From the NCBI GenBank assembly GCA_964549105.1, contig CAZJTZ010000014.1, positions 1 to 64,000 on the forward strand: DNA of 64,000 nucleotides, in the 5' to 3' direction. A model generated the notes under the pieces. The model saw only the letters and a list, made by a program, of their open reading frames with translations, did not search any database and was not told where the DNA came from. This DNA is from Hydrogenedens sp964549105 (GTDB lineage Bacteria > Hydrogenedentota > Hydrogenedentia > Hydrogenedentales > Hydrogenedentaceae). Below, in pieces: positions 35,908-44,982 of the stretch (position 1 is the first letter of the stretch; every line of letters begins with the position of its first letter). The position numbers and the translations under genes are program-made.

Positions 35908-37080
35908 TTATTGTTTTTTTATAATATGTGCTCCATCAGAGGGCTGGGAGATAATACATGAGGCTTTTATGCCTGTTTGTTCGTGATATTTTTCTATGAG
36001 GATATTAATAAAATTTTCTATTTGTGATTTTTCTACCAAATTGATAGTGCACCCCCCAAAACCTGCTCCTGTCATTCTTGCCCCATTACATCCCTCTATA
36101 TTTCGTGCTATGTCAGTAATTACTTCAAGTTCGTGATTTGTAACCTCATAATATTTTTGTAAACTGAAATCAGATTCGTTAAGTAGTTCACTGACCTTTT
36201 GAATATCTCCCGATTTTAATGCCTCGACACAGGATAAAACACGATTATTCTCTGTCAAGACATGATAAGCCCGTTTATAGGGGACAGGATTCATTTTTTC
36301 TTTTATTTGAGTTAACTCCTCAACAGTAAAATCTCTTAGGTGGGTAGCATTTTTTCTGTAAAAAGAATTTAGTGTTTTTAGTGATTCTTCACATTCTGCA
36401 ACACGCTCATTATATTTAGAACCCGTGAGTCCCCTTGGACAGTTTGTATTTGCAATTACAAAAGTGTAGTTGGGTAAGTCAATAGGCACTAACTCATAAT
36501 TTAAGTTTCGACAATCTAAAAATAAGGCATGTCCTTTTTTGCCACATCTGGATATAAATTGGTCCATAATACCGGATTTCAGTCCAAGAAACTCATTCTC
36601 TACTCGCTGTCCCAATTTTGCAGATTCAGAGTCATCCAATACAAAACATCCTAATCCCTCAAACAATTTTAATGCAGCCATTTCAAGTGCTGCAGAACTA
36701 CTCAAACCACATCCTATTGGAATATCTCCATATATTACACCATCAACGCCTGGAAAAGACCGTCCTAATTTTTTGAGTTCATAAGATACGCCCATAATAT
36801 AATTCATCCAGGGTTCCAGAGGATTGAGAGCAGGATAATTAAAGTCTGCAATACTTTGACGATTCATATTGAGTGAATAAAAATTTAGTAACGAATCGTT
36901 CCTTTTCCTACCCGCTATATAGACGCTTTGCTCTAATGCCATGGGAAGGACATAACCGTGATTATAGTCGGTATGTTCTCCTATGATATTTACTCTACCT
37001 GGTGCTTTGACAATTATTTCTGGCTCTGTTTTGAAAAAAAATCTAAACTGTTTCTCTATATTTTCAACAATCTCTTGCAT
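35908..37080 (-). CDS. galK: Galactokinase
   Basis: A GHMP kinase that phosphorylates D-galactose at C1 (Leloir pathway). 390 residues. Signature GRVNIIGEHTDYNHGYVLPM (28-47) binds galactose; the ATP loop is GCGLSSSAALEMA; MTGAGFGGCTINLV is the third motif. An ABC sugar-transport ATPase gene lies 38 bases upstream on the same strand, and a GH36-like alpha-galactosidase candidate is encoded at 46923-49292, which gives the kinase a possible substrate source. Confidence 0.97.
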   Translation of the reverse strand: MQEIVENIEKQFRFFFKTEPEIIVKAPGRVNIIGEHTDYNHGYVLPMALEQSVYIAGRKRNDSLLNFYSLNMNRQSIADFNYPALNPLEPWMNYIMGVSYELKKLGRSFPGVDGVIYGDIPIGCGLSSSAALEMAALKLFEGLGCFVLDDSESAKLGQRVENEFLGLKSGIMDQFISRCGKKGHALFLDCRNLNYELVPIDLPNYTFVIANTNCPRGLTGSKYNERVAECEESLKTLNSFYRKNATHLRDFTVEELTQIKEKMNPVPYKRAYHVLTENNRVLSCVEALKSGDIQKVSELLNESDFSLQKYYEVTNHELEVITDIARNIEGCNGARMTGAGFGGCTINLVEKSQIENFINILIEKYHEQTGIKASCIISQPSDGAHIIKKQ

Positions 37081-37118
37081 CTTTTTATGACTCCTGACAG
37101 ATTTTAGGTAAGTAGTGA

Positions 37119-38225
37119 TTAAATAATAACTTGTTCTGTTGTGGGGTCAAACAAATGGATTTTTTCAATATCCATATCCACCACAAAGGGTTTTCCAATA
37201 GGAGGTTCGTTATCCATCTTTACCCGTGCTGTAATTGTGGTTGTTCCTGTATTTAAGTAAAGATTCATTTCTGCTCCTGTTGGTTCTACAACTTCAATAT
37301 TGGCAGAGATAGAAACACCTTCTTTGGGTATCTGGTTCAGATTGTGAGAAATGTCTTCGGGTCTTATGCCCAGAATTATTTGTTTGTTTATAAAGTCTTT
37401 TAAGTATTTTTGCATTGTTTCGACTATCTTTATTTCAATACTCTCTTCTTGTTTAGAAAAATATAAATTTCCATTTTTTTCTGTTATTATCCCTTCAATT
37501 ATGTTCATTGGTGGACTCCCAATGAAACCTGCTACAAATTTATTCATGGGTCTATGATACAATTCGAGTGGAGTCCCAACCTGTTGAACCTTTCCGTTGC
37601 TCATTACCACAATACGGTCGCCCATAGTCATGGCTTCTATCTGGTCGTGAGTAACATAAATTATGGTGGCTTTTAGTTGATGGTGTAATTTCGATATCTC
37701 TGCTCGCATCTGGACACGCATTTTTGCATCCAGATTGGACAGGGGTTCATCAAAAAGAAAAACCTTGGGGTTTCGGACTATTGCTCTTCCTACGGCTACT
37801 CTCTGTCGTTGACCACCGGAAAGAACTCGAGGTTTAGCATCAAGATAGTCTGTTAAACCCAGTATTTCTGCTGATTCTCGCACTCTTTTATCAATTTCTT
37901 GTTTTGAAATTCCTCTTAACATTAATCCAAATGCCATGTTTTTATAAACTGTCATGTGGGGATAGAGGGCGTAATTCTGAAAAACCATAGCAATATCCCG
38001 GTCTTTGGGATGAACATGGTTTACCCATTTTCCGTCAATATAAATATCACCTGAACTTATCTCCTCTAAACCGGCTACCATTCGTAATGTAGTGGTTTTT
38101 CCACAGCCCGAGGGACCTACCAGCACCACAAACTCTTTATCCTTGATGGTAAGGTTTACATCTTTTACTGCCACAAGACCATTGGAATATATTTTCGTCA
38201 GTTGTTTTAATTCAACCTGTGCCAT
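37119..38225 (-). CDS. ABC transporter ATP-binding protein, UgpC/MsmK type (sugar import)
   Basis: A 368-residue ATPase of the carbohydrate-uptake class. Walker A GPSGCGKTT (37-45), the Q-loop MVFQNYALYPHMTV, the signature LSGGQRQRVAVGRA, Walker B VFLFDEPLSNLD and the H-loop YVTHDQIEAMTM are all present. A C-terminal OB-like (TOBE) domain follows from about 235, with GIRPEDI. No permease or binding protein is adjacent, so it likely serves several importers, as MsmK does. It sits beside galK, supporting a role in sugar uptake. Confidence 0.95.
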   Translation of the reverse strand: MAQVELKQLTKIYSNGLVAVKDVNLTIKDKEFVVLVGPSGCGKTTTLRMVAGLEEISSGDIYIDGKWVNHVHPKDRDIAMVFQNYALYPHMTVYKNMAFGLMLRGISKQEIDKRVRESAEILGLTDYLDAKPRVLSGGQRQRVAVGRAIVRNPKVFLFDEPLSNLDAKMRVQMRAEISKLHHQLKATIIYVTHDQIEAMTMGDRIVVMSNGKVQQVGTPLELYHRPMNKFVAGFIGSPPMNIIEGIITEKNGNLYFSKQEESIEIKIVETMQKYLKDFINKQIILGIRPEDISHNLNQIPKEGVSISANIEVVEPTGAEMNLYLNTGTTTITARVKMDNEPPIGKPFVVDMDIEKIHLFDPTTEQVII

Positions 38226-38275
38226 TAGTATTTTTCCTGCTTAAACATAAATAAGGTATATGTATACAAACTTTT

Positions 38276-39013
38276 TTATATTGTATTTTGTTTTATGTCA
38301 TTAATTAAACTTTTGCGAAAATCTTCAGGTATGTTGGTGTTGTCAATTATATAAGTGGTTATAATTTGTTTCAAAATATCTATTCCATTAAAGGTGTCAA
38401 AGCCCGTTTTCCCCTGAGAAGTAAAGATGTTAGATTTGCTAATCTCAAACTTTTGAGGTTCAAGATTTTGTGTAATAATAATATTTACTTTATCAATCTT
38501 TATTGAATCTGTTCTTAACAAAAATGAATTCTTTTTATTCTGAGCCTGTTTTTGAAAAATATTAAACAAAGTTCCTATATTTGTTCCTTTACCTGGAATG
38601 TAATATAGGTTAAAGGTTAAATCTCTAAAATATAATTTATAACATAAGTTAAAGGTAGGGGAGATGGAAGACTTAACTTGTACAAGACTTGATTGAATTA
38701 GCGATTCTTCAGGGAAGCCTTCAGGATTTTTTATATGTAAATTTTGAAAGATGAGTGAAAAGTCCCAAAAATTTAGATTGCTGTGTTCAAAGTAGATGTT
38801 TGTTTCTAAATTGTTAGATAAAGCATTATTTATAATTCTGCTTAATAAATAATCCCTTGTTGGGTGGAGGATAAGTATTCCGATACAAAAAAGAACAAGT
38901 AAAATGCCCAGAATTTTTAAGAAAAATGAAAAAAACTGTTTGGGGGTAGTTTTAACTTGTTTTTTTCTTTTTGAGGCTTTCTTTTTCGTTTTATTGCTAT
39001 TAGAATCAGTCAA
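38276..39013 (-). CDS. Membrane-anchored envelope protein (AsmA/DUF748-like N-terminus)
   Basis: A 245-residue protein with a Lys-rich cytoplasmic N-terminus and one TM helix (about 28-50, ILGILLVLFCIGILIL). A periplasmic part begins with the pattern R-x-x-L-x-x-x-I-x-N-x-x-L-x-x-x-L and NLNFWDFSLIFQNLHIKNPEGF, which recalls AsmA/DUF748 proteins that span or support the envelope. It is too short for a full bridge protein. It overlaps the preceding gene by eight bases. The family call is tentative. Confidence 0.6.
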   Translation of the reverse strand: MTDSNSNKTKKKASKRKKQVKTTPKQFFSFFLKILGILLVLFCIGILILHPTRDYLLSRIINNALSNNLETNIYFEHSNLNFWDFSLIFQNLHIKNPEGFPEESLIQSSLVQVKSSISPTFNLCYKLYFRDLTFNLYYIPGKGTNIGTLFNIFQKQAQNKKNSFLLRTDSIKIDKVNIIITQNLEPQKFEISKSNIFTSQGKTGFDTFNGIDILKQIITTYIIDNTNIPEDFRKSLINDIKQNTI

Positions 39014-39731
39014 AGGTGTGAGTCCAGTTTAACACCTTTTTGTGCAAGGATTTTTCTTTTTGCTTCAGACTTTCATGACTATCTTTTAACCTCATAGATA
39101 ATGGGACTTCCACGGGCATTTGTTTTGGACTCCAGGAGAAACAAAAAGTTGTATCAAAACCATCTAAAATAAGAAATACCCGGGTATTTTGCAGTCCCTC
39201 TTTTGGAACAAGGATTTCCTGAGCACTACAAGGAAAGGTAAGTGTTATCTTCCTCTTAAATTTTCGAAGTGTCCCTAAAGGAGTTTCCTCTAATGATTTG
39301 TCCACAATGATTTGGATAGGGTGAATTTCTGTATTTTCATTTAATACCATATAAGTATTAAAACCTCGCAAACTCACACAGTCATAAGCAATACTCATAT
39401 CTTGAAATGAAGAAGCCAGAACAATATCAATAGTCAATTGGCGAGAAGAAGATGTGGAATCAGTTATTACCCAGGTCGCCTGACTTTCTGAACTAAAAAT
39501 CTTTGGATATGGACCTTTCAAACATTGAATTGTAGAAACAGGGTTCTCTGGAACAAAAGGAATTAATTCTCCCGCAGTAACCTTTTCTTCTTTACCTTTC
39601 TTTTCGGCAGTGGTTTTACACCCATTAGTAGTTATAAGTAAAAAAAATACAGAAAAACAAAAAAGAATAATTAATAGTATCTTTTTTAACGGAATATCAT
39701 GGAAACCACAATTAAATATATTTTTAACCAT
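39006..39731 (-). CDS. Putative lipoprotein of unknown function
   Basis: A 241-residue protein. A hydrophobic segment (about 18-34) ends in ITTNGC (Cys38), a weak lipobox. The mature region (VPENPVSTIQCLKGPYPKI onward) looks like mixed beta structure, without a motif I know. It is followed by an overlapping AsmA-like gene, and lies 94 bases downstream of a secreted protein gene. It may be an accessory envelope factor. Confidence 0.55.
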   Translation of the reverse strand: MVKNIFNCGFHDIPLKKILLIILFCFSVFFLLITTNGCKTTAEKKGKEEKVTAGELIPFVPENPVSTIQCLKGPYPKIFSSESQATWVITDSTSSSRQLTIDIVLASSFQDMSIAYDCVSLRGFNTYMVLNENTEIHPIQIIVDKSLEETPLGTLRKFKRKITLTFPCSAQEILVPKEGLQNTRVFLILDGFDTTFCFSWSPKQMPVEVPLSMRLKDSHESLKQKEKSLHKKVLNWTHTFD

Positions 39732-39825
39732 TATTTTATTGCTCTTGTATACTTTGTCGTTTCTTACTCTAATAATATTAACAAATAAAACTTAAACTAA
39801 AAAAATAAACACCTTATTATTTGTT

Positions 39826-40581
39826 TTATGGATTATTTTTTGTTGATACATCTACTTGGGGTTTCTGTGCTTTTGGCTGAATGTTTCTTTGTGTAGGCAA
39901 ATCAAGTGCACTTTTACCTTCATCTCCACCTTTACCAAACTTAAACAAAATCATATCCCCTTCGTTCGTTGATAATTTAACAAGACCCAGAGGTTTAACC
40001 TCATCATTGAGCCAGACTTCTTTAGATTTATTATTCTCTTCAATTCTATAATGTTTGGCTTTAATTTTCCCATTTTTATATTCAACTTCTTTTTCGTCTA
40101 TTAACTTTTTCTTAGAAGAATTATCCTGATTCATATTGACTTCGGGCATAGTGCTGGTATCTATGTTTTGTGGTGCATCTGCCCCTTCTCGTATAACTAT
40201 TTTGTGAATCTTTTCTTTCCTATTAGAGTCATAAGATATTAAAAATCTGTATACAGAAGGAAAACCTTCTAATGGGATGATTTCAGATTCCAGCCAGATT
40301 CCTGTTGTCTTTTCATCTATTTTTTCGATGTCAGTAATTGCCTGTCTTAATAAGACAGATGTATGAGTAGATTTATCTGTTATTTCATATATTGCCCAGA
40401 CACCTGGCTCAGAAGAGATTAACTTACCTCTAAATAATTCTTCTATAAAACTTTGGGCAAAAGTTATAGGGGACAGTAAAAAGAGTATTAGAATAAAATA
40501 AAAAAAAGAAAGGATATGTTTGTTAAGGGGTAAAAACTGTTTTGTTCTTGTAAAAAAGAAGTCTTGTCTCATATCATTCAA
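39826..40581 (-). CDS. Exported protein of unknown function
   Basis: A 251-residue protein with a signal peptide ending near ITFAQ (residue 43), a beta-rich domain (GVWAIYEITDKSTHTSVLLRQ and FLISYDSNRKEKIHK), and a Pro/Gln-rich tail. A repeated 'WAxYxI/WLExE' type layout suggests a lipocalin-like or outer-membrane-related fold, but I recognise no family. It starts four bases after the GHKL ATPase gene, suggesting co-translation. Confidence 0.6.
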   Translation of the reverse strand: MNDMRQDFFFTRTKQFLPLNKHILSFFYFILILFLLSPITFAQSFIEELFRGKLISSEPGVWAIYEITDKSTHTSVLLRQAITDIEKIDEKTTGIWLESEIIPLEGFPSVYRFLISYDSNRKEKIHKIVIREGADAPQNIDTSTMPEVNMNQDNSSKKKLIDEKEVEYKNGKIKAKHYRIEENNKSKEVWLNDEVKPLGLVKLSTNEGDMILFKFGKGGDEGKSALDLPTQRNIQPKAQKPQVDVSTKNNP

Positions 40582-40585
40582 GAAT

Positions 40586-41821
40586 CTACACTAATAGTTT
40601 TTGAATTTCTGTTTCCTTATCTTCGGGTAAGGAAATAATCTCGTTAAGAATATGTGCAACTTTGTTGGGGTTTGTTTGCACAAGAGTATAAAGAAGTCTT
40701 AAAACCAATTGTTGAGTTATTTTTGGTGCATCGTTCAATTCACGAATCATTTGAAAAAGATGTGTAGCATATACTTCAAAAATTTTTATCGAAATATTAT
40801 TTTCTGGATTAGAAAGTTCCTCAGGGTCTATAGGATAGACTTCCTCGTCTTTCCATTCTTGTATCATAACTTGAGATTTTTCTGCCTCGCGAAGGATAAA
40901 ATGTTCACGAAGTTTTTTCTTACATAACTGAGTTAAAAAGCGAACATCTTCGCAAAGTTCATCTATCTGTAGCAATCCCTGTTGGTCTAACAGTTTTATA
41001 TATTGAGACTTGAAATAGGCGGTATAACTAAAGCCTCGAAAATGCAACCGTGGAAAAGGAATGAACCTTGTAAATCCATTCTCATCACAAAAGAAAAGCC
41101 CTCTTCTTCCGGAAGTGTTCCATTCAACAATAGTTAATGTGGCATTAATATTTTGTCCACTGGGGACAACAATTTTATCTAATGAATATTCGTATTGATT
41201 CCGTTGCACATTTTGTGGGTCAATATTTATCCCATCATAGATAACTTTTACATTTGGATACTGCATCAAGTAAGGAGCAAAAATATCTGTTATTTCTTCA
41301 ATCGCAAGATTCCCCCGGATAATATTTGCATTATTGTTTGGCAGTGCGATGCGAACATACATGCCCGATGTGGTTTCTTGAACAGGTTCTGGCTCAGAAA
41401 TCTCAAAGATAGATAGGTTTTCTATATCACCTTTTATACAGAAAAAGTGATAAGCATTCTTTTCAAAATAAGTGCTTTTCCATGTTACTTGGTTGCCTAA
41501 AGAAAAGGCACGAAAACGGCCCTTTCCATATCTACCATGCAATATTCTTTTCTCGTTTGGTGTAACATTTTCGTCTTTTTTCCACGAGCCTCCCAGATTA
41601 CCAAAAGATATTAAAGCATCTTCAAATTTCAAACCATGTCCATCGTCAATAATATCAATATAATCTAATCCCCCTAACTCATTTTCAACAAACCGAACAT
41701 GAACCTGTTGTGCTTCTGCATCCAGAGCATTCCAGATAAGTTCAACAATTGCATTTAAAGGCCGGGTTTTACCGATAGTTTCAAGATGGTCATCTTTGAC
41801 CTGAATATGTATAGTTCGCAT
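40586..41821 (-). CDS. GHKL-type ATPase domain protein (HATPase, MORC/Hsp90-like)
   Basis: A 411-residue protein. The Bergerat ATP fold is complete: N-box VELIWNALDA (Glu27, Asn31), G1 box IIDDGHGL (59-64 region), and G2 box GRYGKGRFRAF (96-106). No kinase phosphoacceptor domain, mismatch-repair endonuclease, or topoisomerase part is seen; the C-terminal half (about 200-411) is unassigned. Such stand-alone ATPases are related to MORC/Hsp90/MutL and occur in chromosomal or defence-related contexts. Three envelope genes follow at very short spacing. Confidence 0.85.
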   Translation of the reverse strand: MRTIHIQVKDDHLETIGKTRPLNAIVELIWNALDAEAQQVHVRFVENELGGLDYIDIIDDGHGLKFEDALISFGNLGGSWKKDENVTPNEKRILHGRYGKGRFRAFSLGNQVTWKSTYFEKNAYHFFCIKGDIENLSIFEISEPEPVQETTSGMYVRIALPNNNANIIRGNLAIEEITDIFAPYLMQYPNVKVIYDGINIDPQNVQRNQYEYSLDKIVVPSGQNINATLTIVEWNTSGRRGLFFCDENGFTRFIPFPRLHFRGFSYTAYFKSQYIKLLDQQGLLQIDELCEDVRFLTQLCKKKLREHFILREAEKSQVMIQEWKDEEVYPIDPEELSNPENNISIKIFEVYATHLFQMIRELNDAPKITQQLVLRLLYTLVQTNPNKVAHILNEIISLPEDKETEIQKLLV

Positions 41822-42132
41822 TTCTTACCCTTATTTTTTTGTTTCCTCCATTATTTTAATAAAAACGATATATGTAAATAAATTTCCATTATTAAAAATG
41901 TTAATAGACATACAAAAGATATATTTTGTGCGTTGTTATTATACATAATCACCAAATGGAATTCTGGTATTTTTTTAGATTCGAAAATTTTTTCTCTGGG
42001 AAGGTCTAATAAATTAGGAATAATCTGAAAAGTATAAGCAAAAGATTTTTTTGTTTGTCCATCAAATAAGTCAACTACTGAACTTATAGCATCAAACTGT
42101 CTAACCTGGGGTCAAATTTTAGTTTTAATATT
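41822..42132. other. Intergenic spacer without clear features
   Basis: An AT-rich 311-base gap between the DUF1016 pseudogene and the GHKL ATPase gene. It has no ORF that resembles a gene and no RNA signal that I can support. Confidence 0.5.
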
Positions 42133-43182
42133 TTATTGTTCTAATCCTTTTTTTGCAAATAGAATTGCTTTGCGTAATTCTTCAGCAAATAATTCTTTGG
42201 GCGGTAATTGAGTCAAGTATCCTGAAACCTTTATCCTATCTTTTGGTAAGAATAACAGTTCTATCTGCTCTTTACCTTTTTCTGTGCAAAGAATGATACC
42301 TACGGGTAGATTCTCATCCTTCTCCATTTCATATTTCTCTAAATATCTCAGATATAACTCCATCTGCCCCTTGTATTCTGCCCTGAATTTGTCCAGTTTT
42401 AAATCTATCACTACAAAACATCTCAATTTTCTATGGTAGAAAACCAGATCCATGTAGTAATCAATATTATCAAGCGTAATCCTCTTCTGTCTTGCCACAA
42501 AATAAAAATCTTTACCCAATTCAAGGATAAATTTTTCGAGTGCATTCAATATGCTGCTTTCCAAGTCCTTTTCGTTATAAGTATCTGCAAGTTCCAAAAA
42601 ATCGAGGACATACGGGTCTCTAAACACCAATTCAGGAGTCATTTTATCCTCTTCTTTCAATTCTTTCAATTGCATTTCAATAGTTTTATCAGGTAGTTTT
42701 GACAATGCAGTTCTTTCGTATAGCATAGTGCCTATTCTGTTCTCAAGGGTTCTTGTGCTCCAGCGTTCCTTTTGACATAAGGTTGCATAAAATTCGCGTT
42801 TCAGGTTATCCTCAATATAAATGATAGATTTAATATGTGTCCAGGACAATCCCTGTAATTCTCTCTGCACTGCGGAGAGAATTGGGTAGGTATCATAAAA
42901 CTTGACCATGTGCCATAAACTTTGTTCTGAAAATCCTTTCCCATATCTTTGAGTCAATTGTATAGTCAGGGATTGGACTATTTGTTTTCCATACTATGCC
43001 CTTTTGGATTCCATTATCTCTTCTTTAATTGTCTTGCCAATATTCCAGTAGAGTAAGACTATTTCCTGATTGATAGTGGTAGCGACTTTCCTTCTCGCTT
43101 CCTCAATCAAGCCAGCAATCTTATCAAAAACCTGCACTGAATCTGTTTCTGTGAGTCCTTTATTCTTTTCAATCTTTCTCAT
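42133..43182 (-). pseudogene. YhcG/DUF1016 family PDDEXK nuclease, interrupted by one in-frame stop
   Basis: Read from ATG 43182 (AAAGGT upstream), the frame encodes the DUF1016 N-terminal helical domain (residues 1-62, e.g. EEARRKVATTINQEIVLLYW). It then meets TAG at 42994-42996, and continues in the same frame with YGKQIVQSLTIQLTQRYGKG and the whole C-terminal nuclease domain to 42133. The PDDEXK-like core is DFYFVARQKRI, DLVFYHRKLRCFVVIDLKL and KGQMELYLRYL. The family normally has an ESKRA-x-YGKQ type junction, so a sense codon became TAG. TAG ends secG and hisC, so recoding is unlikely. It may be a recent nonsense mutation or an assembly error. Confidence 0.85.
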
Positions 43183-43342
43183 ACTTATATTACCTTTAAT
43201 CTTACAAAAACAATTTGAAACAACTATATATAAATAGCTATTGGTTTTGCATGCAAATTTGTCAAAAATGGACTTTTGGGTCAGCCCTATATAAATGGGT
43301 TCTACTAAGGATATTATTTGTTTGCTGATGTATGGTTTTTGA

Positions 43343-43365
43343 GTCGTATGCAATACGCCCCTACA
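43343..43365 (-). repeat. Dispersed repeat core (GTATGCAATACGCCCCTACA)
   Basis: The plus strand reads GTATGCAATACGCCCCTACA at 43346-43365. Its reverse complement, starting TGTAGGGGCGTATTGCATAC, is a form often seen as an intergenic repeat in environmental genomes, and its TGTAGG arm resembles 19275-19300. Confidence 0.45.
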
Positions 43366-43437
43366 TTTCTGAAACTTTTTAGTCAGTCGCAAAAACGATT
43401 AAAATATGAAGGCTAATTGCATCTTTAAAAACACAAA

Positions 43438-43454
43438 TAGGAATGTTTGTCCTA
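43438..43454. repeat. Short palindromic element TAGGA...TCCTA
   Basis: TAGGA (43438-43442) and TCCTA (43450-43454) are inverted around a seven-base ATGTTTG centre, followed by CA. It lies about 75 bases from the preceding repeat core. The function is unknown. Confidence 0.35.
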
Positions 43455-43644
43455 CATAAGAATATAAAACAAATATTTTGTTTCTCTTTTTGGCTTTATT
43501 TGTGTCTTGCCTGGCGATAAATTCTTTAATTAAAACTTGATTTTTATTAAAACCTCGTAGTTTATTTTTTTTAACTCAAAAAAACCAGATGTTAGTTTTT
43601 GCTATTCTTTTGTTTCAAAAAAGAATAAATTTTCAGGGGTTTTG

Positions 43645-44967
43645 TTAAGATAATTTTCTATGGTCAATGACTCTGCATGATTTTCCTGTGGAGCGTTCCA
43701 GTGCATTTGGAGGGAGTAATTCAACATTTATGTGAAGTCCAGTAATCTCATTGATTTTGCGGATGACACGGTCTCTTAGTAGTTGCATCTCGCTCATTTT
43801 ATCGGAAATGAATCCCGGTTGAATTTCTACTTTTACAGATATTTCATCCATAGTGTTGGGTCTTGTTACTTCAATAAGATAATGAGGAGCTATTCCGGGC
43901 ACTTGTAATATGGCTTCTTCAATTTGAGATGGGAATACATTTACTCCACGAATAATAAGCATGTCATCTGACCTACCCTTTACACGGGACATGCGTATAG
44001 TTGTTCTGCCACAAGGGCAGGGAGTGGTGTCCAGTCGAGCCAGATCGCGTGTCCGATAGCGAATAACAGGGAAGGCTTCTTTGGTCAAACTTGTAAATAC
44101 CAGTTCACCATATTCTCCTTCTTCTACGGGTTCGAGGGTAGTAGGGTTAAGGCATTCAACGATAAAATGGTCTTCCTGAATGTGCATGCCGTCTTGCAGA
44201 TAGCACTCGCCACTAACACCGGGACCCATGACTTCACTTAAACCATAGTTATTGAAAGCCATAATTCCCAGTTGCTCTTCAATCTTCTTGCGCATGTCTT
44301 CTGTCCATACTTCTGCGCCAAAGTGCCCATATTTCAAGGGTAACTTTGCTGACTCAATACCTGACTGCATTGCAAAATCAGCGATATTCAGTGCATAACT
44401 GGGTGTACATATAAGGACATCAGGACATAGGTCTTGCATAAGCAAAATCTGTCGTGCTGTATTTCCAGAGGCAGCAGGAATAATTGTTGCACCTACCTTT
44501 TCTACCCCATAATGCAGTCCAAAACCACCTGTAAATAAGCCATACCCAAAGGATATTTGAGCAACATGTTCTTTTCTGAGGCCACCTGAAACAAGAAAAC
44601 GGGCACATAGATTTGCCCAGGTATCCAGGTCCTTCCGGGTGTATGCAACTAATATAGGTTTTCCTGTGGTTCCCGAAGAGCCATGAATCCTTGCAAGTTC
44701 ACTTCGTGGGACAGCAAGCAGTCCAAGCGGATAGTTTTGTCTTAAATCATCTTTTACAGTGAAAGGCAACCGTTTTAAGTCGTCAAGTGATTTAATATCT
44801 TCTGGTTTTACCTTTAATTTTTGGAAGGCTTCTTTGTAGAAAGGAACTGTGTTATATACTTTATCCACTGTATTTTTGAGTCGTTCTAATTGCAATACCT
44901 TTCGTTCTTTGGTGTCCATCACCTCTTCTTTTTCCCAGAAAACATTTTCGAACGGAATAGACTTCAT
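43645..44967 (-). CDS. paaK: Phenylacetate-CoA ligase family protein (first copy)
   Basis: A 440-residue adenylate-forming enzyme that activates phenylacetate or a related aryl acid to its CoA thioester. The ATP loop HGSSGTTGKPILVAYT (94-109), GYGLFTGGFGLHYG, NNYGLSEVMGPGVSGEC, RYRTRDLA, and the C-terminal RGVNVFPSQIEEAILQ with the catalytic Lys in GKSCRV are all seen. It is the last gene of a paaK-ACT-paaK cluster on the minus strand. In anaerobes such ligases often work after indolepyruvate oxidoreductase, but no iorAB genes are in this window. Confidence 0.95.
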   Translation of the reverse strand: MKSIPFENVFWEKEEVMDTKERKVLQLERLKNTVDKVYNTVPFYKEAFQKLKVKPEDIKSLDDLKRLPFTVKDDLRQNYPLGLLAVPRSELARIHGSSGTTGKPILVAYTRKDLDTWANLCARFLVSGGLRKEHVAQISFGYGLFTGGFGLHYGVEKVGATIIPAASGNTARQILLMQDLCPDVLICTPSYALNIADFAMQSGIESAKLPLKYGHFGAEVWTEDMRKKIEEQLGIMAFNNYGLSEVMGPGVSGECYLQDGMHIQEDHFIVECLNPTTLEPVEEGEYGELVFTSLTKEAFPVIRYRTRDLARLDTTPCPCGRTTIRMSRVKGRSDDMLIIRGVNVFPSQIEEAILQVPGIAPHYLIEVTRPNTMDEISVKVEIQPGFISDKMSEMQLLRDRVIRKINEITGLHINVELLPPNALERSTGKSCRVIDHRKLS

Positions 44968-44982
44968 AATCCTTTACCTTTA

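Larger units (their letters stand above)
43183..43644. other. Intergenic region with palindromic repeats
   Basis: A 462-base spacer upstream of the DUF1016 pseudogene and downstream of the paaK-type gene. It holds two repeat-like palindromes (43343-43365 and 43438-43454). No convincing gene is present. Confidence 0.5.

Noticed and set aside
42100..42132. The phrase CCTGGGGTCAAATTTT near the pseudogene as a repeat of a transposon-related type
   Set aside because: Such words often occur near REP-associated transposases, but only one short match is seen here and there is no inverted partner.
42994..42996. TAG read-through or stop-codon recoding
   Set aside because: secG and hisC end with TAG at normal protein ends and no recoding signal is visible, so a simple nonsense mutation or error is more likely.
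40586..43182. GHKL ATPase plus DUF1016 nuclease as one defence operon
   Set aside because: They are on the same strand but separated by about 310 bases without gene, and the nuclease gene is broken; the ATPase is instead tightly linked to envelope genes.
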